The position numbers were made by a program, and so were the translations under genes. Positions 1 to 4,193 of a stretch of DNA of 5,651 nt are shown piece by piece (positions within the stretch are counted from its first letter, which is position 1; every line of letters starts with the position of its first letter). The notes under the pieces were generated by a model. The model saw nothing but the letters and a program-made list of their open reading frames with translations, was not told where the DNA came from and did no database searches. Location: NCBI GenBank assembly GCA_023417265.1, contig JAEZFY010000089.1, positions 1 through 5,651 on the forward strand. Reading direction: 5' to 3'. The stretch is from Actinomycetes bacterium. GTDB taxonomy: Bacteria > Actinomycetota > Acidimicrobiia > Acidimicrobiales > Ilumatobacteraceae.

Positions 1-115
1 GGATCTTCCAGTCCTCGGTGAGGTACTGCTTGTACTCACGCTCGGAGAACCAGCGGCTCTTCCAGTCGGTGCTCACGCCGAGGCGGAAGCCGTAGGGGTT
101 GATCTTCTGACCCAT
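1..115 (-). CDS. rpsC: 30S ribosomal protein S3, N-terminal part (cut by window edge)
   Basis: S3 is a protein of the small-subunit head that helps form the mRNA entry channel. Only the first 38 residues are here; the rest lies beyond the left edge. The visible start MGQKINPYGFRLGV followed by a DWKSRWF motif and an EYKQYL...EDWKI stretch is the standard bacterial S3 N-terminus, so the identification is firm despite the short piece. The ATG is three bases after the rplV stop (TGA-TCC-ATG), and a purine-rich AAGAAGG lies seven bases upstream inside the end of rplV, so translation is probably coupled to rplV. It is the next expected gene after L22 in the S10 operon. Nothing unusual is visible in the part present. 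Confidence 0.97.
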   Translation of the reverse strand, partial: MGQKINPYGFRLGVSTDWKSRWFSEREYKQYLTEDWKI

Positions 116-118
116 GGA

Positions 119-1111
119 TCAGCCTTCTTCCGTTTCGTCGCTGGCGCTGTTCTCGGGCGTGGCGGGCTTCCCGAACCCGGCTGCCTCGGCGTGCTCGGCC
201 GTGTCGAACCACACCTCGGCCTTGGTGATCGCGTAGTAGCGGGTGCCGGGCTCGTGGTACAGCATCGAGTCGGCGTTGCCCTTGATGGGGTGCGTGTCCG
301 GCCCGTTGCCGTCGGCATCGGGCAGCACCGAGCCGGGCCACTCGCCGCGCTTGAATGCTCCTTCGTCGCTGCGCTCCTCACGCCGCTCCGACTCGTCGCT
401 GGCGCTTCCCTCGTCGGTTTCGACCGAGTCGCTGACATCAGCGAACGCTTGCGGCGCATCTTCGGTCGTGCCGTCGCCGGTGTCGATGGTGTCGTCGAGA
501 TCGACCTTGCCTTCGGCGGGGTCGGTGGCGTGCACGCCGATCGCCTCGACGGCTTCGACCTCGGTCTCTTCGGCAGCGCCCGGGGCGCCGGCCTTGGGGG
601 CTGGGGCGCGCTGGCGGCGGCGCTCGACGCGCGCCCGGCGGCTGGCGGCCGAGCTGCCCGAGGCACCCTCGGAGCGGGCCTGCTCGACGGCGAGGCGCTG
701 CTCGCTCATGCGGGCGACGACCACGGTGATGTGGCACGTGCGCTTGCGGATGCGGGTGGCGCGGCCGCGGGCCCGGGGGCGGAAGCGGCGCAGCGTGGCA
801 CCTTCGTCGGCGAAGCAGGCGAGCACGAACAGCTCGTCGGCGTCGCCGAGGTAGGCGGCGTTGTTGGTGTCGCTGGCGTTGGCCACCGCGCTGGCGAGCA
901 CCTTGCGGACGTCGTGGGCGGCGCCGCGCTCGGTGAACTGGAGCACCTCGTCGGCGCGCGTGACCGGCAGGCCGCGCACGAGATCGAGCACGGCGCGGGC
1001 CTTGCTGGCCGAGCCGCGGACGTGCTTGGCGGTGGCCTTGGTGCCGTGGCGGTCACCCGCCAGATACTGGGCGTGGGTCTGCCCCTCGTTGAGCTTCGCT
1101 CCGCGTGCCAT
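119..1111 (-). CDS. rplV: 50S ribosomal protein L22 with long acidic C-terminal extension and extra terminal domain
   Basis: L22 binds 23S rRNA early in assembly, and its beta-hairpin lines the peptide exit tunnel. The L22 core spans about residues 24-133: the N-terminal TKATAKHVRGSASKARAVLD, the central VRKVLASAVANA helix, and the hairpin region with RRFRPRARGRATRIRKRTCHITVVV at its end. The protein is 330 residues, whereas typical L22 is about 110-130. The extra part begins with a basic Arg/Ala-rich stretch (about 134-175). It continues as an acidic Glu/Asp/Ser/Thr-rich linker (about 180-252) and ends in a compact segment (about 256-316) with GEWPGS, IKGNADSMLYHEPG, RYY and EVWF, then AEAAGFGKP. 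The reading frame is unbroken, so this is a real fusion. The ATG overlaps the rpsS stop by one base (TGATG), with AGGAGAAGGGGG upstream at 1122-1133. Mycobacterial L22 also has a C-terminal tail, but a basic Lys/Ala one. The role of this extension is unknown. Confidence 0.95.
   Translation of the reverse strand: MARGAKLNEGQTHAQYLAGDRHGTKATAKHVRGSASKARAVLDLVRGLPVTRADEVLQFTERGAAHDVRKVLASAVANASDTNNAAYLGDADELFVLACFADEGATLRRFRPRARGRATRIRKRTCHITVVVARMSEQRLAVEQARSEGASGSSAASRRARVERRRQRAPAPKAGAPGAAEETEVEAVEAIGVHATDPAEGKVDLDDTIDTGDGTTEDAPQAFADVSDSVETDEGSASDESERREERSDEGAFKRGEWPGSVLPDADGNGPDTHPIKGNADSMLYHEPGTRYYAITKAEVWFDTAEHAEAAGFGKPATPENSASDETEEG
164..286 (-). other. Extra C-terminal domain of L22 (residues about 276-316)
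   Basis: This segment encodes a module that is not part of L22: IKGN, then YHEPGTRYY, then a Thr/Glu-Val-Trp-Phe stretch and AEAAGFGKP. The pattern 'IKGN...YH.PG..YY..T..EVWF.t...AeaAGF' looks like a small module that I recall as a tail on other actinobacterial proteins (I believe named the 'sunset' domain). It also recalls the fold pattern of the Ada N-terminal zinc-binding domain, but without the metal-binding cysteines. Both comparisons are from memory. It is joined to L22 by about 140 residues of basic then acidic low-complexity linker (nucleotides about 287-712), so it could reach well away from the ribosome surface. Its function is not known to me. Confidence 0.6.
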
Positions 1112-1389
1112 CAGCGCCGCGCCCCCTTCTCCTGACCGGCGTGGTACTTGAACGTGCGGGTCGGGCTGAACTCACCGAGCTTGTGGCCGACCATCGACTC
1201 GGTGACGTACACCGGGACGTGCTTGCGGCCGTCGTGGACGGCGATCGTGTGACCGACCATGTCGGGGATGATCGTGGAGCGACGCGACCAGGTCTTGATG
1301 ACCTTGCGCTCGCCGGCGGCGTTCTGTGCATCGACCTTCTTGAGCAGATGGTCGTCGACGAACGGGCCCTTCTTGAGACTGCGTGACAT
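1111..1389 (-). CDS. rpsS: 30S ribosomal protein S19
   Basis: S19 forms a complex with S13 in the small-subunit head and lies near the A-site tRNA and the bridges to the large subunit. At 92 residues it is the normal family length. It begins MSRSLKKGPFVDDHLLKKV, carries the WSRRSTIIPDMVGHTIAVHDGRKHVPV core (about 34-60), and has the S19 signature VGHKLGEFSPTRTF (about 67-80). The start is preceded by GGGAG at 1397-1401, seven bases before the ATG, in a 12-base gap after rplB. Its stop overlaps the rplV start (TGATG). It sits between L2 and L22, the usual S10-operon order. Nothing is missing or altered. Confidence 0.98.
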   Translation of the reverse strand: MSRSLKKGPFVDDHLLKKVDAQNAAGERKVIKTWSRRSTIIPDMVGHTIAVHDGRKHVPVYVTESMVGHKLGEFSPTRTFKYHAGQEKGARR

Positions 1390-1401
1390 TTCCTGACTCC
1401 C

Positions 1402-2238
1402 TTACCGCCGGCCCTTGCCGGTGCGGCGACGACGGACGATCAGCTTCGAGCTGGCCTTCTTCTTGCGGCGGGTCCGGCTCTCGACCTTGCCCCATGGCGA
1501 GGTGGCCGGGCGGCCACCGGAGGTACGACCCTCACCGCCACCCATCGGGTGGTCGACGGGGTTCATGGCGACGCCGCGGGTCTGCGGCTTGACGCCCTTC
1601 CAGCGGTTACGGCCGGCCTTGCCGATCTTGATCAGCTCGTGCTCGCTGTTGCCGACCTCGCCGACCGTGGCGCGGCAGTCGATCGGGACGCGCCGCATCT
1701 CGGTCGAGGGCATACGCAGCGTGGCGTACTCGCCCTCCTTGGCGACGAGCTGCACGGCGATCCCGGCCGAACGGCCGATCTTGCCGCCCTGGCCGGGACG
1801 CAGCTCGACGTTGTGAACGGTGGTACCGACCGGGATGAAGCGCAGCGGCAGGGCGTTGCCGGGCTTGATGTCGGCCCCGTGGCCACTCTCGACCCGATCG
1901 CCGACACTCAGGCCCTTGGGGGCCAGGATGTAGGCCTTCTCGCCGTCGCTGTAGTGCAACAGGGCGATCCGGCAGGTGCGGTTGGGGTCGTACTCGATGG
2001 CCGCGACCTTGGCGGTGACGCCGTCCTTGGTGCGCTTGAAGTCGACCACGCGGTAGCGCTGCTTGTGGCCGCCGCCGCGGTGCCGCGACGTCTTGCGCCC
2101 GTAGGCGTTGCGGCCACCGGACTTCGACTTGCTGGCCAGCAGCGACTTCTCGGGCGTCGACTTCGTGACTTCGCTGAAGTCCGACGACGTCTGGAAGCGA
2201 CGGCCGGGGCTGGTGGGTTTGCGGATGCGAATCGCCAT
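1402..2238 (-). CDS. rplB: 50S ribosomal protein L2
   Basis: L2 is a primary 23S rRNA-binding protein next to the peptidyl-transferase centre, needed for subunit association and peptidyl transfer. Its 278 residues match the usual length of about 275. The N-terminal RNA-binding region contains SGGRNAYGRKTSRHRGGGHKQ-type residues (about 40-60) and RVVDFKR; the middle has IEYDPNR and the RPGQGGKIGRSAG loop. The C-terminal part has RGVAMNPVDHPMGGGEGR (about 221-238), including His230, equivalent to the E. coli His229 linked to peptidyl-transferase activity. The tail is strongly basic (RTRRKKKASSKLIVRRRR). The ATG has AAGGA nine bases upstream (2248-2252) in a 19-base gap from rplW, the longest gap within the operon here. 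No anomalies seen. Confidence 0.98.
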   Translation of the reverse strand: MAIRIRKPTSPGRRFQTSSDFSEVTKSTPEKSLLASKSKSGGRNAYGRKTSRHRGGGHKQRYRVVDFKRTKDGVTAKVAAIEYDPNRTCRIALLHYSDGEKAYILAPKGLSVGDRVESGHGADIKPGNALPLRFIPVGTTVHNVELRPGQGGKIGRSAGIAVQLVAKEGEYATLRMPSTEMRRVPIDCRATVGEVGNSEHELIKIGKAGRNRWKGVKPQTRGVAMNPVDHPMGGGEGRTSGGRPATSPWGKVESRTRRKKKASSKLIVRRRRTGKGRR

Positions 2239-2257
2239 GACGATCAGTCCTTGCGTC

Positions 2258-2545
2258 TCAGTTCTCGAACAGCGGGATCTCGCCCGCTGCCAGGGTGACG
2301 ATCGCCCGCTTCGTGTCGGGCTTGCTGCCGCGGCGGTTCGAGTTGCGCACGCGGGTCGCCTTGCCCTTGCGGACCAGGGTGTTGACGTTGAGCACCTCGA
2401 CGCCCCAGATCGCCTCGACCGCGTCGCGGATCTCGGGCTTGCTGGCCGACGGATGCACCTTGAACGTGTAGGTGCCGGCCTCCATGAGGGCGTAGCTCTT
2501 CTCGCTGACGACCGGGGCGATGATGATGTCGCGCGGATCCTTCAT
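2258..2545 (-). CDS. rplW: 50S ribosomal protein L23
   Basis: L23 sits at the exit of the peptide tunnel, where it is the docking site for trigger factor and the signal recognition particle. The 95-residue product starts MKDPRDIIIAPVVSEKSY, the standard L23 opening. It has the YTFKV beta strand, a helix ending in FGV-like WGVEVLNVNT, and the conserved KRAIVTL near the end (about 79-85). Two starts compete: a GTG at 2546-2548 directly followed by the ATG at 2543-2545. I prefer the ATG because the GAGGAA motif at 2554-2559 is eight bases from it but only five from the GTG, and because it makes a TGATG overlap with the rplD stop. Using the GTG adds one residue. Gene order L4-L23-L2 is standard. 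Confidence 0.96.
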   Translation of the reverse strand: MKDPRDIIIAPVVSEKSYALMEAGTYTFKVHPSASKPEIRDAVEAIWGVEVLNVNTLVRKGKATRVRNSNRRGSKPDTKRAIVTLAAGEIPLFEN

Positions 2546-3153
2546 CACTTCACTTCCTCAGGTGCGGTGCTCGGCAGCACCGACTCGGTGAACACGACCC
2601 ACTCGTTGCAGAGCACGTCGTAGGCGTTCAGTTCGCCGGGGGCGATCAGCTGCACGTCGGGCAGGTTGCGGAAGCTCAGCGCCGCCGCGGCGTCGTCGCG
2701 GCCGACGACCACGAGCACCTTGCCGGTGATGCCGAGGTCGGCCAAGGCGGCCTTGGCAGCCTTCGTGCTGGGCGTGTCCCAGCCCCACTCGCGGACGACG
2801 ACGACCTTGTCGGCGGCGGCCCGGTCGGACAGCGCCGAGCGCAACGCCAGGCGGACTTCCTTCTTGTTGACCTTGACGGCGTGGCTGCGCGGCTTCGGGC
2901 CGAGGGCGATGCCACCACCGCTGTACTGCGGGGCGCGGATCGAGCCCTGGCGAGCGTTGCCGGTGCCCTTCTGGCGGTACGGCTTGGCGCCACCACCGCG
3001 GACTTCGCTGCGGGTCTTGGTGCTCTGCGTGCCGGCCCGGCGGGCCGCCAGCTGGGCGGTGACGACCTGGTGCATGACCGGGACGTTGGGCTGCACGCCG
3101 AACGTGCCCGGGTCGAGCGTGACCGTGCTCTTGGTGATGCTGCTCTTGGCCAT
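2545..3153 (-). CDS. rplD: 50S ribosomal protein L4
   Basis: L4 binds 23S rRNA domain I, and its extended loop reaches the narrowest part of the exit tunnel opposite L22. In enterobacteria it also represses the S10 operon through the mRNA leader. The 202-residue length is normal. The family core is clear: HQVVTAQLAARRAGTQSTKTRSEVRGGGAKPYRQKGTG covers the tunnel loop (about 28-65), followed by NARQGSIRAPQYSGGG and GPKPR. The C-terminal half has a Rossmann-like region with VLVVVGRDD and LPDVQLI. I chose the ATG at 3151-3153, five bases after the rplC stop, because it gives the family MAK... start and has GAAGGG ten bases upstream. A longer in-frame extension through rplC exists but is not coding. 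The tunnel-loop residues known for macrolide response are not obviously altered. Confidence 0.97.
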   Translation of the reverse strand: MAKSSITKSTVTLDPGTFGVQPNVPVMHQVVTAQLAARRAGTQSTKTRSEVRGGGAKPYRQKGTGNARQGSIRAPQYSGGGIALGPKPRSHAVKVNKKEVRLALRSALSDRAAADKVVVVREWGWDTPSTKAAKAALADLGITGKVLVVVGRDDAAAALSFRNLPDVQLIAPGELNAYDVLCNEWVVFTESVLPSTAPEEVK

Positions 3154-3158
3154 GACGC

Positions 3159-3812
3159 TCAGCCCTTCGCGTTCTTGACAGCGACCTTGGCGGCCGTGCG
3201 GACGGATACGACGCCACCGTTCGGGCCGGGCACCGAGCCCTTGATCAGCAGCACGTTGCGCTCGGCGTCGGAGTCGACGACCTCGAGGTTCAGCGTGGTG
3301 ACCGATTCGTGGCCCATGTGGCCGGCCATCCGCATGCCCTTGAAGACGCGGCCGGGGAACGAGCACTGGCCGATCGAGCCGGGGGTGCGGTGGTTGCGGT
3401 GGTTACCGTGGCTGGCGCCCTGGCCCTTGAAGTTGTGGCGCTTCATGCCGCCGGCGAAGCCCTTGCCGCGGCTCGTGCCGGTGACGTCGACGATCGTGCC
3501 GGCGGGCACGGCCTCGACCGTGATCTCCTGGCCGACCGCGTAGCCGTCGACGTTGTCGAGGCGCAGTTCGACGAGGCGCTTCCCGGGCTGCACGCCGGCC
3601 TTGGCGTAGTGCCCGGCCTTCGGCTTGGAGAGCTTCTTCGCGTCGCGGTACCCGTAGGTGACCTGGAGGGCGTTGTAGCCGTCGCGGTCGGCGGTCTTGA
3701 TCTGGACGACGCGCATCGGTTCGACACGGAGCACCGTGACCGGGACGACCTTGTCGTCGACCCACTTCTGCGTCATCCCGACCTTCTCGCCGAGAATCAC
3801 TGTTGCTGCCAT
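3159..3812 (-). CDS. rplC: 50S ribosomal protein L3
   Basis: L3 is one of the two proteins that start 50S assembly; its loop extends to the peptidyl-transferase centre. The 217-residue product begins MAATVILGEKVGMTQKW. It has VTVLRVEPMRVVQIKT, the GTSRGKGFAGGMKRHNFKGQ motif (about 112-131), and the loop SHGNHRNHRTPGSIGQ ending GRVFKGMRMAGHMG (about 134-167). Gln149 is in the position methylated by PrmB in E. coli L3. The ATG at 3810-3812 has AAGGAA eight bases upstream (3821-3826), and an in-frame TTG extension to 3878 is unlikely. It is the first gene of the operon here. The usual preceding gene rpsJ is absent, replaced by a structured leader and a divergent gene. Confidence 0.98.
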   Translation of the reverse strand: MAATVILGEKVGMTQKWVDDKVVPVTVLRVEPMRVVQIKTADRDGYNALQVTYGYRDAKKLSKPKAGHYAKAGVQPGKRLVELRLDNVDGYAVGQEITVEAVPAGTIVDVTGTSRGKGFAGGMKRHNFKGQGASHGNHRNHRTPGSIGQCSFPGRVFKGMRMAGHMGHESVTTLNLEVVDSDAERNVLLIKGSVPGPNGGVVSVRTAAKVAVKNAKG

Positions 3813-3874
3813 TGCGGCTGTTCCTTGCTGTTGATCGAGCCCCGGAGGGCTATCCACTGCGTGTTTGATCTCAC
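3797..3874 (-). CDS. Possible 25-codon leader ORF overlapping the rplC start
   Basis: A GTG at 3872-3874 opens a 25-residue frame, out of phase with rplC, that ends at a TGA 16 bases inside rplC. A GGAG at 3882-3885 lies seven bases before the GTG, which is good spacing, but it is buried in the 3' arm of the stem-loop at 3879-3922. The product (begins VRSNTQWIALRG, ends PQWQQQ) resembles nothing I know. If translated, it would run through the two small hairpins and over the rplC ribosome binding site, coupling the two. Such a frame can occur by chance in high-GC DNA. Confidence 0.15.
   Translation of the reverse strand: MRSNTQWIALRGSINSKEQPQWQQQ
3821..3826 (-). promoter_or_regulatory. rplC ribosome binding site
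   Basis: AAGGAA eight bases before the rplC ATG. It decides in favour of the ATG at 3812 over the upstream in-frame TTG at 3878. It sits just downstream of the tetraloop hairpin at 3838-3851. Confidence 0.8.
3838..3851 (-). promoter_or_regulatory. Leader stem-loop with cUNCGg tetraloop
   Basis: On the minus strand AGCCC-TCCG-GGGCT forms a five-pair stem closed by C-G around a UCCG loop, a member of the extra-stable cUNCGg class. It ends 11 bases before the rplC ribosome binding site, close enough to influence ribosome entry. Confidence 0.5.
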
Positions 3875-3877
3875 GCA
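3858..3877 (-). promoter_or_regulatory. Leader stem-loop, six perfect pairs
   Basis: TGCGTG and CACGCA are perfect inverted copies around an eight-base loop. It is separated by one base from the larger hairpin at 3879-3922 and by six from the tetraloop hairpin, so the three could stack. Confidence 0.45.
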
Positions 3878-3878
3878 A

Positions 3879-3922
3879 ATGCTCCGCCGACCCCTCGATT
3901 CGCTGAGGGTCCTGCGGAGCAT
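3879..3922 (-). promoter_or_regulatory. Long interrupted leader stem-loop
   Basis: Outer arms ATGCTCCGC and GCGGAGCAT pair perfectly over nine positions. After a small internal loop, GACCCTC pairs with GAGGGGTC over seven positions with one bulged base. The loop is about eight bases. With 16 pairs it is one of the two strongest structures in the region. No T-run follows on the minus strand (only TTT), so it is not a typical terminator. Confidence 0.55.
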
Positions 3923-3937
3923 CCGGTCAAGTTGTCG

Positions 3938-3977
3938 CCGTGAGGTCCCGCCGGTCGGATACCGGCGGCTCACACGG
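3938..3977 (-). promoter_or_regulatory. Strong leader stem-loop with eight-pair apical helix
   Basis: The apical helix CCGCCGGT/ACCGGCGG is perfect with a five-base loop. Below an asymmetric three-base bulge, GTGAG pairs with CTCAC, and two further C-G pairs are possible past a two-base bulge. It stands about 60 nt into the predicted transcript. Confidence 0.5.
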
Positions 3978-4013
3978 ACATCGATTGCGAATGTGTCGTG
4001 TTGTGCTTCGTGG

Positions 4014-4030
4014 TGGCGGGAAGCCCGCCA
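4014..4030 (-). promoter_or_regulatory. Short stem-loop at the 5' end of the leader
   Basis: TGGCGGG and CCCGCCA are perfect inverted copies with a three-base loop. It begins a few bases after the predicted transcription start and could protect the 5' end. In high-GC DNA a seven-pair hairpin alone is modest evidence. Confidence 0.35.
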
Positions 4031-4044
4031 GGCACGGCTAGGAG

Positions 4045-4073
4045 ATGCTATCGGGGCAGCAACGGCGCGCCAA
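4045..4073 (-). promoter_or_regulatory. Candidate promoter of the rplC operon
   Basis: On the minus strand, TTGGCG (4068-4073) and TAGCAT (4045-4050) are separated by 17 bases, each matching four of six consensus positions. The -10 fits the actinobacterial TANNNT form. The predicted start is near 4038, giving a leader of about 225 nt. It is the best pair I found by eye in this gap, but unproven. Confidence 0.35.
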
Positions 4074-4102
4074 CAGGCGCGTCGCCTCACCGTGTTGCGG
4101 GC

Positions 4103-4118
4103 CGTGACGTTGGTCACA
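4103..4118. promoter_or_regulatory. CRP/GlxR-like palindromic operator candidate
   Basis: CGTGA-N6-TCACA matches nine of ten fixed positions of the CRP-family consensus TGTGA-N6-TCACA, and the inner GTGAC-GTTG-GTCAC is a perfect palindrome. It lies upstream of both divergent genes: its centre is about 72 bases before the predicted rplC-operon start and about 84 bases before the ATG of the exported protein. Confidence 0.35.
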
Positions 4119-4193
4119 GCCGGCCGGCCCGGCGACCGTCAGCGTGTGGTTTTCCCGGATGCGCCGGCCGTCCGGGCGCGCTTGGGTGGAGCC

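Larger units (their letters stand above)
3813..4038 (-). promoter_or_regulatory. Structured 5' leader of the rplC operon
   Basis: No convincing conserved gene lies between the candidate promoter and rplC; only a possible leader ORF overlaps its end. The minus-strand RNA can form five stem-loops in series at 4014-4030, 3938-3977, 3879-3922, 3858-3877 and 3838-3851, followed by AAGGAA and the rplC ATG. Together they cover more than half of the leader. Ribosomal protein operons are often controlled by a product (L4 in E. coli) binding such a leader, so this is a reasonable candidate for feedback control. It does not match any leader motif I can name. The 5' boundary is inferred from the candidate -10. 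Confidence 0.5.

Noticed and set aside
191..1135. Long plus-strand open frame (314 codons) opposite rplV.
   Set aside because: It is antisense to L22, and its Gly/Ala/Val-rich translation shows no family. The L22 frame is clearly the coding one.
3154..3366. N-terminal extension of L4 through rplC.
   Set aside because: The ATG at 3153 gives the family start MAK... at normal length, and the extension is the out-of-frame reading of rplC.
3813..3878. TTG start for L3 at 3878, adding 22 residues.
   Set aside because: The ATG at 3812 has AAGGAA at ideal spacing and gives the standard L3 N-terminus; the added residues match nothing in the family and overlap the leader hairpins.
3879..3922. Reading the long hairpin as an intrinsic terminator of transcription.
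   Set aside because: Only TTT follows on the minus strand, and on the plus strand no T-run follows. A leader regulatory structure fits better, though attenuation without a T-run cannot be excluded.
4064..4071. Perfect GGCGCGCC palindrome.
   Set aside because: An eight-base all-GC palindrome is expected by chance in DNA this GC-rich, and it overlaps the candidate -35 spacer without other support.
3797..4117. Minus-strand frame of 106 codons upstream of rplC, considered as a possible S10 gene.
   Set aside because: It shows none of the S10 motifs, is Arg/Ser-rich, and crosses the strong inverted repeats. It is not rpsJ.
3309..4193. In-frame upstream extension of the exported protein gene back to 3309.
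   Set aside because: It would cross the rplC coding region on the opposite strand and bury an evident signal peptide in the middle of the protein.
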